From Mycolicibacter sinensis (lineage in GTDB: Bacteria > Actinomycetota > Actinomycetes > Mycobacteriales > Mycobacteriaceae): 64,000 nucleotides of DNA. The notes under the pieces are model-generated. The model had not been told where the DNA came from. It searched no databases and worked only from the letters and a program-made list of their open reading frames with translations. Below, in pieces: positions 15,632 through 27,457 of this stretch. A program made the position numbers and the translations under genes. The DNA lies in the NCBI RefSeq assembly GCF_001667375.1, contig NZ_LZIN01000024.1, positions 1-64,000 of the forward strand, written 5' to 3'. Every line of letters begins with the position of its first letter. Positions within the stretch are counted from its first letter, which is position 1.

Positions 15632-16162
15632 AGCGTCCTCTCGTCACCCCGATATCGAGCTCTACCCCGCGGCGACCGGTGAACATCCCCACCTGCGGCC
15701 GTGCAACGCCCTCGCACAGCGCAAGGGCGGTAGGTCACCAACCGTAGAGCCTAGAAGCCGTTCGTGAAAGTTAATCGATGACACCGGTGGGCCGCCAAGA
15801 GGCCTGCGCGTGGCTGACGCCGAGCGGTTGTGAACAGCCCCGCGCGACGCAAATCCCCAACGGCCTGTTTTGAAAGAGAAACGACGAAGAGATCCCAGTA
15901 ATAGTAGTAAGGCCTGTGCATGCTGGGCACAGCGACGCATCGTCGCTGCTGAACACGGCGATGAGGCTGGGGACCAACCGTGCATAACACGCCGGGGCCG
16001 GCCGGGGCGGCTGTGGATGGAACCGCAGCTGTGTATCCCGGGCCGGTTCGTCATCGGATCATCGACAGGTTGTCCGCAGTGGTATCCACAGCCGACGGGC
16101 GTAACGGGTGATACGAGTGGGTCGGAAGTTTTTTGCAACACGCCCGCTGCCGGACGGCGGAA
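15632..16162. other. oriC: Chromosomal replication origin (oriC) between dnaA and dnaN
   Basis: 531 bp with no gene, in the canonical mycobacterial oriC position. DnaA-box-like sequences: TGTGGATGG (16012-16020), TTGTCCGCA (16070-16078) and GTATCCACA (16082-16090), with weaker matches TTGTGAACA near 15828 and GCATGCACA read on the - strand at 15914-15922. A run TAA-TAG-TAG-TAA (15899-15910) resembles DnaA-trios. Beyond it toward dnaN lies a lower-GC stretch (about 15862-15898) suited to unwinding. A TTTTTT run sits next to the dnaA stop. Confidence 0.88.
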
Positions 16163-17632
16163 TCAGCGCTTCGCGCGCTGCCGGATCCGGGTGGTGAGCT
16201 CTTTAACCTGATCGAAGACCTCGCGACGCTCGGCCATCTCGCCGCGGATCTTGCGTTCGGCGTACATCACCGTGGTGTGGTCGCGCCCGAATGCCTGCCC
16301 GATCTTGGGCAGGGACAGGTCCGTCAGCTCGCGACACAGATACATGGCGATCTGGCGGGATTGAGCCAGCGGGCGGGTCTTGCCGGGCCCCCGTAGTTCC
16401 TCGATGGAGGTGTCGAAGTACTCGGCGATCACCGCCATGATGATCGCTGCGCTGATCTGCATGGTGCTGGCGTCGGCGATCAAATCGCGCAGCACGATCT
16501 CGGCCAGCGCCCGATCGATCGGGGTCTTGTTGAGCGAGGCGAACGCGGTGACCCGGATCAGCGCGCCCTCGAGTTCGCGGATGTTGCGCTCGATGCTGGT
16601 AGCGATGAGTTCCAGCACGTCGCCCGGCACGTCGAGACGTTCCATCTGCGCCTTCTTGCGCAAGATGGCGATCCGAGTCTCCAGATCCGGCGGCTGGACG
16701 TCGGTGATCAAGCCCCATTCGAAACGGGTGCGTAGCCGATCTTCCAGCGTGGCAAGCTGTTTCGGCGCCCGATCGGAAGTGATCACGATCTGCTTGTTGG
16801 CGTTGTGCAGGGTGTTGAAGGTATGGAAGAACTCCTCCTGGATACCTTCTTTGCCTTCGATGAACTGGATGTCGTCGACGAGCAGGACATCGATGTCGCG
16901 GTAGCTGCGTTTGAAGGCGACCTTGCGGTCGTCGCGCAGCGAGTTGATGAAGTCGTTGGTGAACTCTTCGGTGGAGACGTACTTGACGCGCATCCCGGGA
17001 AAGAGTCGCTGGGTGTAGTTGCCGGCGGCGTGCAACAGGTGGGTTTTGCCCAGACCGGATTCACCCCAGATGAACAGCGGGTTGTACGCGCGGGCCGGAG
17101 CCTCGGCGATGGCTAGTGCGGCGGCGTGGGCGAACCGGTTGGACGTGCCGATGACGAACGTGTCAAAGGTGTAGCGCCGGTTCAGGCTTGCGCCGTCGGC
17201 GGTCGCCGAATCGTCACTGGGCCGCTCGGTGAAGTAGTTGGGCCAGTCGTATTCGACGTCGGTGGTGTCTTCGTCGTCTTCGTCCTCGCCGGCGCGGGCC
17301 GGGACCGCACCATCGAGGGAGGGGGATGCCTCGTCAGCCGGTGCTGGAGCGATGCGCACACCGAGTTCGATGTCATGCCCGAGCCGACGGCTCAGGGCAG
17401 CGGTGATCTGGGCGCGCAGGTGCCGTTCGATCTCGTTCTGCACAAAGCTGCTCGGGACCGCGAGTAGCGCGAAGCCCTCGACGATCGCCAACGGGTGGAC
17501 CAGGTTGAGCCAGGCCTTCTGCTGGGGCGTCAGGACCGGGGCAGAGACATCGGGCGCGGGGGCTTCGCCGTTGAGTTCCGCGACCACCTCGTCCCACAAG
17601 GTGAGGAACGCCGACCCGGGGTCATCGGTCAA
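16163..17632 (-). CDS. dnaA: Chromosomal replication initiator DnaA
   Basis: 489 residues. Domain I (about 1-90, [15 protein letters not shown]), a variable acidic domain II (about 95-150, rich in Glu/Asp), AAA+ domain III with Walker [10 protein letters not shown] and Walker B LLVDDIQF, and domain IV with the box-recognition motif [13 protein letters not shown]. It binds DnaA boxes and melts oriC. The ATG start (MTDDPGSAF) matches mycobacterial orthologues; domain II is slightly shorter than in M. tuberculosis. DnaA boxes just upstream suggest autoregulation. Confidence 0.98.
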   Translation of the reverse strand: MTDDPGSAFLTLWDEVVAELNGEAPAPDVSAPVLTPQQKAWLNLVHPLAIVEGFALLAVPSSFVQNEIERHLRAQITAALSRRLGHDIELGVRIAPAPADEASPSLDGAVPARAGEDEDDEDTTDVEYDWPNYFTERPSDDSATADGASLNRRYTFDTFVIGTSNRFAHAAALAIAEAPARAYNPLFIWGESGLGKTHLLHAAGNYTQRLFPGMRVKYVSTEEFTNDFINSLRDDRKVAFKRSYRDIDVLLVDDIQFIEGKEGIQEEFFHTFNTLHNANKQIVITSDRAPKQLATLEDRLRTRFEWGLITDVQPPDLETRIAILRKKAQMERLDVPGDVLELIATSIERNIRELEGALIRVTAFASLNKTPIDRALAEIVLRDLIADASTMQISAAIIMAVIAEYFDTSIEELRGPGKTRPLAQSRQIAMYLCRELTDLSLPKIGQAFGRDHTTVMYAERKIRGEMAERREVFDQVKELTTRIRQRAKR

Positions 17633-18234
17633 TGACTCATCCCCCTGGTTCGAAGTCGTGCTGCACGGATCTCGTGCGGTGACATGCTATCCACACAGTT
17701 ATCCACAGGTGTGGATGAGGTGCGTGTACCCCGTCGAGGCCCTCCGGGCCAGTTGCTCGGCAACGGCCACTCCAGACAGTCAGGCGATACCCGTGGCGCA
17801 GGCCGCGTCGTCCTCTTCGATTACGGCCGATTGCGCTCCAGTCGAGAAACTGCGCTGGCAAGCAAGTTAACAGGTTTCCGCGCGGGCGACTACTCCTTTC
17901 CGGGAGACGAATCCGGCAAAAACGAGCACCGCCGGAACGTCCGTGGCGGGTGTGACCAGTGTGAATGGTGGGCCGCCTCTGAGGGGGCCTGCCGCGCTGG
18001 GTGAGGGGTGGGGGAGCCGGGGTTTGACCCGGCGAACCTGCATCAGTACCCTCGAACAGTCGCCCGAACGTCGGCGATACGGCAGCGACCGGCTCTTGGC
18101 CGGAGACCGCGCCGGTTACCAGCAAGACGCAGAAGTTCACCGAGCTTACCGAGTGCGTCGCGTGCGGCAGGCACAACGGGCTTCCGGTGTGTCTTCCGCG
18201 GACGTGGCGCAAAACGCAACAAGGAGAGTGTGCC
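17633..18234. promoter_or_regulatory. Divergent dnaA-rpmH promoter region with DnaA-box cluster
   Basis: 602 bp between divergent dnaA and rpmH. Three DnaA boxes lie 55-86 bp upstream of dnaA: CTATCCACA (17687-17695), the perfect TTATCCACA (17699-17707), and TGTGGATGA (17710-17718, reverse orientation). The rest would hold the dnaA and rpmH promoters. GGAGAG ending 8 nt before the rpmH GTG is its ribosome-binding site. I see no convincing additional gene. Confidence 0.75.
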
Positions 18235-18378
18235 GTGGCCAAGGGCAAGCGGACCTTCCAGCCCAACAACCGTCGTCGGGCCCGGGTGCATGGGTTTCGG
18301 CTGCGGATGCGTACGCGCGCTGGCCGCGCCATCGTCACGGGCCGGCGTCGTAAGGGCCGGCGCTCGCTGACTGCTTGA
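18235..18378 (+). CDS. rpmH: 50S ribosomal protein L34
   Basis: 47 residues from the GTG at 18235, preceded by AAGGAGAG. Almost the whole protein is the L34 motif ([33 protein letters not shown]), very Arg/Lys-rich. It is a structural component of the large ribosomal subunit. It leads the conserved rpmH-rnpA-yidD-yidC-jag-rsmG cluster beside oriC. Confidence 0.98.
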
Positions 18379-18395
18379 GCACAGGCAGCACCGCG

Positions 18396-18779
18396 GTGCT
18401 CCCGGCTCAGTTCCGGATGAAGCGGTCGGCGGATTTCGGTGCGACGGTCAAACAGGGCCGAAGGGCGGTACAGCCCGACGTCATCGTGTACAGCCGTGTG
18501 ATCGGTGACCGGCGAACCGACACCCCTGCTGTTTCCGCGGCGGCGCCGCCGCAAGTCGGGCTGATCATCGCCAAGTCAGTAGGCTCAGCGGTCGAACGGC
18601 ACCGGGTGGCTCGTCGGCTGCGTCACGTGGCCCGCGAGGTGCTCGGAGACCTGCGTGCCGGCCAGCAAGTGGTGATCCGGGCGCTGCCCGGCAGTAACCG
18701 CGCGAAGTCGGAGACGCTGCGCGCCCAGTTGCGGGCCGGACTGCGCGCGGTCCAGAGACCCGGAGGTGCGGCGCGGTGA
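18396..18779 (+). CDS. rnpA: Ribonuclease P protein component
   Basis: 127 residues from the GTG at 18396 ([15 protein letters not shown]). It carries the RNR signature region [17 protein letters not shown], which contacts the RNase P RNA. The protein assists the catalytic RNA in maturing tRNA 5' ends. An in-frame TTG at 18375 overlapping the rpmH stop would add seven residues. I prefer 18396 because it matches mycobacterial N-termini; the TTG remains possible because of translational coupling. Confidence 0.92.
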   Translation: MLPAQFRMKRSADFGATVKQGRRAVQPDVIVYSRVIGDRRTDTPAVSAAAPPQVGLIIAKSVGSAVERHRVARRLRHVAREVLGDLRAGQQVVIRALPGSNRAKSETLRAQLRAGLRAVQRPGGAAR

Positions 18780-19093
18780 CCAACGGTGTCGCGGCGGCTC
18801 CGGTTCGCGGGCTGATCTTCGTCATCCAGCTCTACCGGCACATGATCTCGCCGCTGCGCCTGCCCAGTTGCCGCTTCATGCCGACCTGCAGCCAGTACGC
18901 GGTGGATGCCTTAAGTGAATATGGACTGATCCGGGGCGGCTGGCTGGCAGCGGTGCGCCTGGCAAAGTGTGGGCCGTGGCATCAGGGCGGCTGGGACCCG
19001 ATACCCGAGCGGTCCCGGGGTGGCGCTGGATGCGACTGTCCGTCCGGGAACGCCTCGGACAATCAAGCGGAGGGTGAACGACGTGTCCTTTGA
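18776..19093 (+). CDS. yidD: Membrane protein insertion efficiency factor YidD
   Basis: 105 residues, GTG start overlapping the rnpA stop in a GTGA. Typical UPF0161/YidD sequence: an amphipathic N-terminal helix ([11 protein letters not shown]), then [17 protein letters not shown] and [12 protein letters not shown]. It is a small inner-membrane-associated protein that helps YidC insert membrane proteins. Its 3' end overlaps the yidC start by 11 nt, supporting coupled translation. Confidence 0.95.
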   Translation: MTNGVAAAPVRGLIFVIQLYRHMISPLRLPSCRFMPTCSQYAVDALSEYGLIRGGWLAAVRLAKCGPWHQGGWDPIPERSRGGAGCDCPSGNASDNQAEGERRVL

Positions 19094-20183
19094 TCCGGGC
19101 AGCCTGGACTACGTGTACTACCCGGTGTCGGGCATTATGTGGTTGTGGTACAAGGCATTTGGCCTTCTACTTGGCCCGGCGAGCTTCTTCACGTGGGCGT
19201 TGTCGGTGACGTTCCTGGTTTTCACGCTGCGGGCCCTGCTCTATAAGCCGTTCGTCAAGCAGATCCGGACCACCCGGCAGATGCAGGAGCTGCAGCCCCA
19301 GATCAAGGCGCTGCAGAAGAAGTACGGCAAGGACCGTCAGCGGATGGCCCTGGAGATGCAGAAGTTGCAGCGCGAGCACGGCTTCAACCCGATCCTGGGC
19401 TGCCTGCCGATGCTGGCGCAGATCCCGGTGTTCCTGGGCCTGTTCCATGTGCTGCGTTCGTTCAACCGCACCAGCACCGGGATCGGTCAGCTGGGGCTGT
19501 CGCCGGACCTGAACCGGCAACTGGGCAACTACTTCTTCAGCGCTGCTGATGTGGGCAACTTCCTCGACGCCAACCTGTTCGGTGCGCCGCTGGGCGCGAC
19601 GATGATCCAGCGGACCGGACTGGACGCCTTCGCCGAGTTCAATCGGTTCTCGGTGATCGCGGTCGGCGTGCCGATCATGATCGCGGCCGGTATCGCGACC
19701 TACTTCAACAGCCGGGCGTCAGTGGCACGCCAGAGCCCGGAGGCGGCGGCCAACCCGCAGACCGCGATGATGAACAAGCTGGCGCTGTATGTGTTCCCGC
19801 TCGGCGTGGTTGTCGGCGGACCGTTCCTGCCCCTGGCGATCATCTTCTACTGGTTCTCTAACAACATCTGGACCTTCGCCCAGCAGCACTACGTGTTCGG
19901 CTTGATCGCCAAGGAGGAGGAGGCGAAGAAGGAGGAGGCGCTGCGCCGGCGATCGGCCAACGCACCGGCGCCCGGCGCCAAGCCCAAGCGAGCCAGCCGC
20001 CCGGCGACCGCGGACGCCGTCATCTCCGAGACCGACGAAACCGAGGCGCCGGTGACCGACGCGCCTGCGCCCGCAGCGGATCAGCCGCCGAAGGCCGAGC
20101 CAGCCAAGCGGAACGCGGGCCGGCCCGCGGCCCGCGGTGGCCGTTCCGGCGCCGGCGCGAAGCCGAAGAAACGCAAGCGGTGA
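19083..20183 (+). CDS. yidC: Membrane protein insertase YidC
   Basis: 366 residues from the GTG at 19083, the same length as M. tuberculosis Rv3921c; a GGAGGG lies about 9 nt upstream. It has the five-segment YidC core: membrane segments near 12-30, 35-52 (with [10 protein letters not shown] after), 105-125, 190-210 and 245-270. The cytoplasmic coiled-coil [20 protein letters not shown] lies between the second and third. The Lys/Arg/Pro-rich tail ends KPKKRKR and probably contacts ribosomes. It inserts membrane proteins alone or with SecYEG. Confidence 0.96.
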   Translation: MSFDPGSLDYVYYPVSGIMWLWYKAFGLLLGPASFFTWALSVTFLVFTLRALLYKPFVKQIRTTRQMQELQPQIKALQKKYGKDRQRMALEMQKLQREHGFNPILGCLPMLAQIPVFLGLFHVLRSFNRTSTGIGQLGLSPDLNRQLGNYFFSAADVGNFLDANLFGAPLGATMIQRTGLDAFAEFNRFSVIAVGVPIMIAAGIATYFNSRASVARQSPEAAANPQTAMMNKLALYVFPLGVVVGGPFLPLAIIFYWFSNNIWTFAQQHYVFGLIAKEEEAKKEEALRRRSANAPAPGAKPKRASRPATADAVISETDETEAPVTDAPAPAADQPPKAEPAKRNAGRPAARGGRSGAGAKPKKRKR

Positions 20184-20238
20184 CCCACCGCCACCAAGCC
20201 AACCGGCGCGTCAGCTGCCGGGCACAGAGGGAGACGAC

Positions 20239-20799
20239 ATGACCGACATGACTGACATGAACGACGCAGAGACCGGCGAGCGGGAAGCCGCGGAGCAGCC
20301 GGAGGCCCAGGGCGGCACGGCGCCGGTGGCCGACCTCGAAGAGCGACTGGTCGCCGAGGGGGAGATCGCCGGCGATTATCTGGAGGAATTGCTCGACCTG
20401 TTGGATTTCGACGGTGACATCGACCTGGACGTCGAGGGCCGCCGCGCGGTCGTCAGCATCGACGGCGGCAACGACCTCACCAAGCTGGTCGGCCGCAAGG
20501 GCGAGGTGCTCGACGCCCTGCAGGAGCTGACCCGGTTGGCGGTGCACCAGAAGACCGGTGAGCGCAGCCGCCTGATGCTGGACATCGCCGGCTGGCGGCG
20601 CCGGCGCCGGGACGATCTGACCGCGCTGGCCGACGAGGTGGCCCGCCGGGTGCTGGAGAGCGGCGCCGACGAGGAACTGGCCCCGATGAGCCCCTTCGAA
20701 CGTAAGATCGTCCACGATGCGGTGGCCGCCGTGGCCGGCGTGCACAGCGAGAGCCAGGGCGTCGAGCCGTCGCGCCGCGTCGTGGTTCGGCGGGACTAA
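20239..20799 (+). CDS. jag: KH/R3H-domain RNA-binding protein (Jag/KhpB-like, Rv3920c-like)
   Basis: 186 residues from the ATG at 20239. An acidic N-terminus precedes a KH-like domain (about 65-120, with LVGRKGEVLDALQELTRLAV) and a C-terminal R3H domain (about 125-186) with the R-x3-H motif in ERKIVHDAV. Such proteins bind RNA and in Firmicutes affect cell elongation. The actinobacterial version lacks the N-terminal Jag domain. Downstream of yidC by 55 nt on the same strand. Confidence 0.92.
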   Translation: MTDMTDMNDAETGEREAAEQPEAQGGTAPVADLEERLVAEGEIAGDYLEELLDLLDFDGDIDLDVEGRRAVVSIDGGNDLTKLVGRKGEVLDALQELTRLAVHQKTGERSRLMLDIAGWRRRRRDDLTALADEVARRVLESGADEELAPMSPFERKIVHDAVAAVAGVHSESQGVEPSRRVVVRRD

Positions 20800-20831
20800 C
20801 GGGATCACCGCGCGGAATTACATCAAGGTAA

Positions 20832-22588
<1,757 letters not shown>

Positions 22589-22619
22589 TGACCGCCGTGA
22601 GTGAGAAGGAACGATGCAC

Positions 22620-23636
22620 ATGACCGGACCGTCGCGTAAGAAGGGCGGCTTGGGCCGCGGCCTGGCATCGCTCATCCCGACCGGGCCCGGCGAGGGCTCG
22701 GGTTCCACCACTGAGCGTGGAGCCGGCATCGGGCCGCGGATGGGCGATGCCGCGGCAGACGTGGTGCTCGGCGGAAGCCGGGGCGGTGTCCCGCCGGTGG
22801 ATTCGGCCGCCGATGTGGGCGCGGTGTACCGGGAGATCAGTCCGGCCGCCATCGAGCCGAACCCGCGCCAGCCCCGCCAGGTCTTCGACGATGAGGCGCT
22901 GGCCGAGCTGGTGCACTCGATCCGCGAGTTCGGGCTGATGCAGCCGATCGTGGTGCGGGAGCTAGCCGGGGCCGCACCCGGGGCGCCGCGCTACCAGCTG
23001 GTGATGGGGGAGCGGCGCTGGCGGGCTTCCCAACAGGCCGGCCTGGAGACGATCCCGGCGATCGTGCGGGAGACCGAGGACGACAATCTGCTGCGCGATG
23101 CGCTGCTGGAAAACATTCACCGGGTCCAGCTGAACCCGTTGGAAGAGGCGGCGGCCTACCAACAGCTGCTCGACGAGTTCGGGGTCACCCACGACGAGTT
23201 GGCTACCCGGCTCGGTCGGTCCCGGCCGCTGGTGACCAACATGATCCGGTTGCTGCGGCTGCCGATCGCGGTCCAACGCCGAGTGGCTGCCGGCGTCTTG
23301 TCCGCTGGCCACGCGCGCGCGTTGCTGTCCCTGGAGGGCGGCTCCGAGGCGCAGGAGGAGCTGGCGGCGCGCATCGTCGCGGAGGGGCTGTCGGTGCGGG
23401 CGACCGAGGAGGCGGTCACGCTGGCCAACCGCGAGGGCACCTCGACGCCCGTGGCGCCGCGGCGCAAGCCGATCCAGATGCCCGGTCTCCAGGACGTCGC
23501 GGAGCGGCTGTCGGCGGCCTTCGACACCCGCGTGACGGTCAGTCTCGGCAAGCGAAAGGGCAAGATTGTGGTCGAATTCGGGTCCGTCGACGACCTGCAG
23601 CGCATCATCGCGCTGATGGACTCCACGACCACCTGA
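22620..23636 (+). CDS. parB: Chromosome partitioning protein ParB
   Basis: 338 residues from the ATG at 22620; AAGGA lies 9 nt upstream, better spacing than for the in-frame ATG at 22614. N-terminal basic region ([16 protein letters not shown]) likely contacts ParA. The CTP-binding ParB/Srx domain includes NPRQPR and GERRWRA. A helix-turn-helix ([23 protein letters not shown]) reads parS, and a C-terminal dimerisation domain completes it. It loads at the three parS sites just upstream. The gap after parA is 31 nt. Confidence 0.96.
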   Translation: MTGPSRKKGGLGRGLASLIPTGPGEGSGSTTERGAGIGPRMGDAAADVVLGGSRGGVPPVDSAADVGAVYREISPAAIEPNPRQPRQVFDDEALAELVHSIREFGLMQPIVVRELAGAAPGAPRYQLVMGERRWRASQQAGLETIPAIVRETEDDNLLRDALLENIHRVQLNPLEEAAAYQQLLDEFGVTHDELATRLGRSRPLVTNMIRLLRLPIAVQRRVAAGVLSAGHARALLSLEGGSEAQEELAARIVAEGLSVRATEEAVTLANREGTSTPVAPRRKPIQMPGLQDVAERLSAAFDTRVTVSLGKRKGKIVVEFGSVDDLQRIIALMDSTTT

Positions 23637-23861
23637 TACCGGCGTTCAGCCACGACCTATGACAAGCGGCAATTACGTCACTGTGACGCTAGAACGCGAC
23701 GGCGGCCGGGATCGGTGCGAAACATGCTGACCGGCAACGCTTTTCGCATTTCCGGGGACCGAGGAGGCTGGTCGGCGCCGATGGTGGCATCCGGCGGCTC
23801 GACCCTCCTATTCTTAAAGGGCTGTCGCCGGTGGCAGCACGGGTTGAGACCGGGAGTTGGC
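23637..23861. other. parB-downstream intergenic region with inverted repeat
   Basis: 225 bp. Contains the inverted repeat CGTCAC-T-GTGACG (23676-23688) about 40 bp after parB; no T-run follows, so it is not an obvious intrinsic terminator. GGGAG lies 5 nt before the next GTG start. Confidence 0.4.
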
Positions 23862-24674
23862 GTGTCTGTCCGAATCGCACCGCTGAAGCTCGAGGGGTTC
23901 GAGCAGCTTCCCAAGCACGCGCGCCGGTGCGTCTTCTGGGAGGTCGATCCGGCGACCCTCGGCCGCGACGATCACCTCTCGGATCCGGAGTTCGAGAAAG
24001 AAGCCTGGCTGTCGATGGTGATGCTGGAGTGGGGATGCTGCGGCCAGGTCGCCACACCATCATCGCCCGGCGTGGGGGATCCGCCCTGTGTCGGCTACGT
24101 GCTGTACGCCCCGCCCCGAGCGGTGCCGCGGGCGCACCGGTTCCCGACGGCACCGGTGTCGGCTGACGCGGTGCTGCTGACCTCCATGGGTGTCGAACCG
24201 GCGCCGCTGGCCGACGGCCTGCCCCGAGAACTGATCGCCAGTGCGGTCGACGAGTTGGTCCGCCGCGGCGTCCGTGCCCTGGAGGCATTCGGGCGGACCC
24301 CGGCGGTCGGGGAGCTGCTGGATCCGGTCAACGTGCAGCCCGATGTCGCACCGGTGCTCGACGCCCTCGGTGACTGCTCGGTGGAGCACTGCATCATCGG
24401 GGCGGACTTCTTGACCGACGCCGGGTTCACCGTGGTGGCACCGCACCGGTACTTTCCCCGGCTGCGACTGGAACTCGACAAGGGGCTGGGCTGGAAGGCG
24501 GAGGTGGAGGCGGCGCTGGAGCGGCTGCTGGAAACCTCGCAGCTGGAGCAGCCGGTGGGGGCGGGTTCCCCGGCGGCGTCGAGCTCGGCGTCTGCGATTG
24601 AGGTTCAGCCGCCGGGTTTGATGCGGTGGCCCAGCTTCGGCTCTCCTTCGTCGAGCCTCGCTAGCCGCCGCTGA
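23862..24674 (+). CDS. GNAT-like acetyltransferase-fold protein (Rv3916c-like)
   Basis: 270 residues from the GTG at 23862, preceded by GGGAG. Resembles Rv3916c, which sits in the same place between parB and cwlM in M. tuberculosis. Middle segments such as CVGYVLYAPPRAVPRA and LTDAGFTVVAPHRYFPRLRLELD are compatible with a GNAT acetyltransferase fold; the substrate is unknown. The C-terminal 35 residues are Ser/Pro-rich and probably disordered. Its 3' end overlaps the convergent cwlM by 14 nt. The frame is open upstream to 23715, but the family alignment starts at this GTG. Confidence 0.8.
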   Translation: MSVRIAPLKLEGFEQLPKHARRCVFWEVDPATLGRDDHLSDPEFEKEAWLSMVMLEWGCCGQVATPSSPGVGDPPCVGYVLYAPPRAVPRAHRFPTAPVSADAVLLTSMGVEPAPLADGLPRELIASAVDELVRRGVRALEAFGRTPAVGELLDPVNVQPDVAPVLDALGDCSVEHCIIGADFLTDAGFTVVAPHRYFPRLRLELDKGLGWKAEVEAALERLLETSQLEQPVGAGSPAASSSASAIEVQPPGLMRWPSFGSPSSSLASRR

Positions 24675-25881
24675 GTCGGCCGGTCCGCTCAACCGACAGC
24701 TCGTGGGCCAGCAATTCCGCGAACGTGAATGTGCCGGTAGGCCGGTCGTTCTTGCCGAGCAGGTACAGCCGCTTGACCGCGGCCAGCATCCCCTCGGCGA
24801 TGGCGTCGCGTGTGGCCGGAGAGACCAGCATGCCGCGGTCGCGCGGGCTGGTGATGTAGCCGACGTCGACCTCGACGGTGGGCATCCGGGTCAGGCGCAG
24901 CAGGTCCCACGTCCGGCCGTGGGCGCGGCAGTCCTGTAAACCACTGCGCGCCACGATTTCTCGTTGAATGAAGTCGGCGAGGTTGCGGCCGATGGTGGAC
25001 ACCGACCCGTGTGAGTTCCCGAAGTGAAATGACGCCACCCCGTTGGCCGCCGGACTGGTGTGGGTTGCGCAGCGCAGGCTGATCATCAAGTCGGCGCCGA
25101 CGGCGTTCGCGGTGGCCGCGCGTTCGGCGTCCGACGGGCTGCGACCGTTCGGCCGGGACAGGAAGGTTTCCATCCCGATGGCCGTCATCCGGCCTTCGAG
25201 ACGACTTGCCAAGTCCCACAAGATGTCTGCCTCGCTGATCGGGCCCGACGGTGTCTGGGTGATCAGACCGTGGTCATTGCCGCCACGGCCCGGATCGATG
25301 ACGATCCGCTTGCCGGACAACCGCGGTCCCGAGCGGCGTACCAACTCTTCTTCGCGGATCGCATGCGGCGAGCCGCCGGTCACCCGCGAGGCCAGGAAGT
25401 TTAACGAGCGCAACGTTTCCGGCCCGCAGATACCGTCGGCGTACAGGCCGTACTCCCGCTGATAGGACATCAGCGCATTGTGGGTCTGAATACCGAAGTA
25501 GCCGTCGACCATGCCGGTGTAGAAGCCCAGATCCTGCAGGCGGGCTTGCAAAGTGGCCACGTCGTCGCCGTACATCGGTGCGCCGAACTGGTGATTAAGG
25601 ATGCGCGCACCCAACCGGTAGGACGCCTCTTTGAGCGCGCGGTAGGTGGCCTCGCCAATGATGCCGTCGACGAGCAGTCCGCGCTGTTGCTGAAAGGCGC
25701 GCACCGCCTGGTCGAGGTCGTCGTCGAACACATCCAGCGCGACGTGTTTGCCGGTGGTCAGATCGGCGTCGGGGCTGTCCACCAGACCCAGCGCGGCCAA
25801 CGCCGCACGGATCTCGACAACAGCACCGTTGCGGTCGCCGCGGCGCAGCGCGTCGTCTGCGCCGCGGTGCCGACCCGACAT
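24661..25881 (-). CDS. cwlM: CwlM, peptidoglycan synthesis regulator (amidase-like pseudoenzyme)
   Basis: 406 residues from the ATG at 25881 (GGAGGG 7 nt upstream). Two peptidoglycan-binding type 1 domains (about 18-88 and 106-160) precede an Amidase_3 fold (about 192-372). Zinc-site positions are altered: Arg199 replaces His in DPGxGG, Arg270 replaces His in SLxC, and Asp339 stands where the catalytic Glu is expected. That fits the view that CwlM is not a hydrolase but, when phosphorylated by PknB, activates MurA. The C-terminal tail RPTGTFTF has Thr382 and Thr386, the region phosphorylated in M. tuberculosis. No signal peptide. Confidence 0.93.
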   Translation of the reverse strand: MSGRHRGADDALRRGDRNGAVVEIRAALAALGLVDSPDADLTTGKHVALDVFDDDLDQAVRAFQQQRGLLVDGIIGEATYRALKEASYRLGARILNHQFGAPMYGDDVATLQARLQDLGFYTGMVDGYFGIQTHNALMSYQREYGLYADGICGPETLRSLNFLASRVTGGSPHAIREEELVRRSGPRLSGKRIVIDPGRGGNDHGLITQTPSGPISEADILWDLASRLEGRMTAIGMETFLSRPNGRSPSDAERAATANAVGADLMISLRCATHTSPAANGVASFHFGNSHGSVSTIGRNLADFIQREIVARSGLQDCRAHGRTWDLLRLTRMPTVEVDVGYITSPRDRGMLVSPATRDAIAEGMLAAVKRLYLLGKNDRPTGTFTFAELLAHELSVERTGRLSGG

Positions 25882-26050
25882 CACTGAGCCCTCCGGTCGT
25901 TGGTGTTGGCAGCGAAAACGTCGCTGGCGGTCACCAGCTGATTACCCAGCATTGTCTCAGATGCTGCCCGAATTATTGAAAACGACAAGGCCAGAACGAT
26001 GCGTGATCGAGCCGGGCCGACACGATCACCAGCGGAGGGCTGGCGGACGC

Positions 26051-26386
26051 CTAGCTGACGTCGGAGAGCTCCCGCAGCAGGGCGGCCTTGCCCTTGGCGC
26101 CGACGATCCGCTTGACCGGCTGACCGTCCTTGAACAGGATCAGCGTCGGGATCGAGACCACGTTGAACTCGCGGGCGGTCTCGGGGTTGGCGTCCACGTC
26201 GAGCTTGGCGACGGTGAGTTGGCCGGCCTGCTCGGCGGCGATCTCCTCGAGTACCGGGGCGACCATCTTGCAGGGACCGCACCAGGTCGCCCAGAAGTCC
26301 ACCAGCACCGGCGTGCTGGTGGCCAGGACCTCGGTGGCGAAGGTGGCGTCGGAGACGGTGACGGTGTGGTGTCCGTTGTCTGTCAC
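26051..26386 (-). CDS. trxC: Thioredoxin
   Basis: 111 residues from the GTG at 26386, overlapping the trxB stop by 4 nt. Classic thioredoxin fold with the redox motif WCGPC ([14 protein letters not shown]) and the cis-Pro region VSIPTLILF. It reduces protein disulphides and is itself reduced by the TrxB encoded just upstream, using NADPH. Coupled translation supports a trxB-trxC operon. Confidence 0.97.
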   Translation of the reverse strand: MTDNGHHTVTVSDATFATEVLATSTPVLVDFWATWCGPCKMVAPVLEEIAAEQAGQLTVAKLDVDANPETAREFNVVSIPTLILFKDGQPVKRIVGAKGKAALLRELSDVS

Positions 26387-27384
26387 TGGGGTGCTCCCAT
26401 CAAGGTTTCGGTGGTGGTTTCCTGCGGGTAGGCGATCTCGGCCGATTCGGCCAGCCAGCGTTCGGCGTCGATCGCGGCCGTACATCCGGTGCCGGCGGCG
26501 GTGATCGCCTGCCGGTAACTGCGGTCCACCAGGTCGCCGGCGGCGAACACCCCGGCCAGGGAGGTGCGCGAGCTGGGCTGCTGGACCAGCACGTAGCCAT
26601 CGGAGTCCACCTGGACCGCTTCGCGCACCAGCTCCGAGCGGGGGTCGTGGCCGATCGCGACGAACACGCCGGTCACCGGCAGGGTGGTTTCCTCGCCGGT
26701 CACGGTGTCGCGGACCCGCAGGCCGGTGACCGTGTTCTCACCTTCCACCGCGACGGGGACGGTATTGGTCAGGAAGCGGATCTTGTCGTTTTCGCGCGCG
26801 CGGTTGAGCATGATCTTGGAGGCGCGGAACTCCTCGCGGCGGTGCACCAGGGTCACGCTGCGCGCGAATCGGGTCAAGAAGGTGGCTTCCTCCATCGCCG
26901 AGTCGCCGCCGCCGATGACGGCGATGTCCTGGTCACGGAAGAAGAATCCGTCGCAGGTGGCACACGAACTCACCCCCCGGCCGAGCAGTTCCTGCTCGCC
27001 GGGGATGTGCAGGTAGCGGGCGGCAGCGCCCATGGCCAGGATGACCGCCCGCGCCCGGTGCGTCTCGCCTTCGGCGGTGACGACGGACTTGACCGGGCCG
27101 TCCAGATCCACTGATTCGACGTCTTCCATGCGCAGGTCGGCGCCGAAGCGCAGCGCCTGCTCGCGCATCTCGTCCATCAGGTCGGGCCCCATGATGCCGT
27201 TGCGGAAACCGGGGTAGTTCTCCACCTCGGTGGTGGTCATCAGCGCCCCGCCGAACGAGGTCCCTTCGAACACCAGCGGCGTCAGTTGCGCCCGGGCGGC
27301 GTAGATCGCGGCGGTGTACCCGGCCGGGCCGGAACCGATGATGATCACATCGTGGATGGTCGGTGTGTCAGGCATCGAGGACAT
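26383..27384 (-). CDS. trxB: Thioredoxin reductase
   Basis: 333 residues from the ATG at 27384 (GGAAAGG 6 nt upstream). N-terminal FAD motif [13 protein letters not shown], redox-active CATC in [16 protein letters not shown] motif [10 protein letters not shown], and C-terminal FAD motif [10 protein letters not shown]. Flavoenzyme transferring electrons from NADPH to thioredoxin. It lies downstream of sigM; in mycobacteria the thioredoxin genes near sigM are linked to disulphide stress, although direct regulation is not visible here. Confidence 0.97.
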   Translation of the reverse strand: MSSMPDTPTIHDVIIIGSGPAGYTAAIYAARAQLTPLVFEGTSFGGALMTTTEVENYPGFRNGIMGPDLMDEMREQALRFGADLRMEDVESVDLDGPVKSVVTAEGETHRARAVILAMGAAARYLHIPGEQELLGRGVSSCATCDGFFFRDQDIAVIGGGDSAMEEATFLTRFARSVTLVHRREEFRASKIMLNRARENDKIRFLTNTVPVAVEGENTVTGLRVRDTVTGEETTLPVTGVFVAIGHDPRSELVREAVQVDSDGYVLVQQPSSRTSLAGVFAAGDLVDRSYRQAITAAGTGCTAAIDAERWLAESAEIAYPQETTTETLMGAPQ

Positions 27385-27457
27385 CGAGAGCCTTTCCGCT
27401 CGGATCGGTAACGGGGATATCAACGTCAGCGTAGGCGGCGATTGTTCCGGAGAAGCA

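Noticed and set aside
23676..23688. CGTCAC-T-GTGACG as a parB terminator
   Set aside because: One-base loop and no T-run; it may be a protein-binding site or chance.
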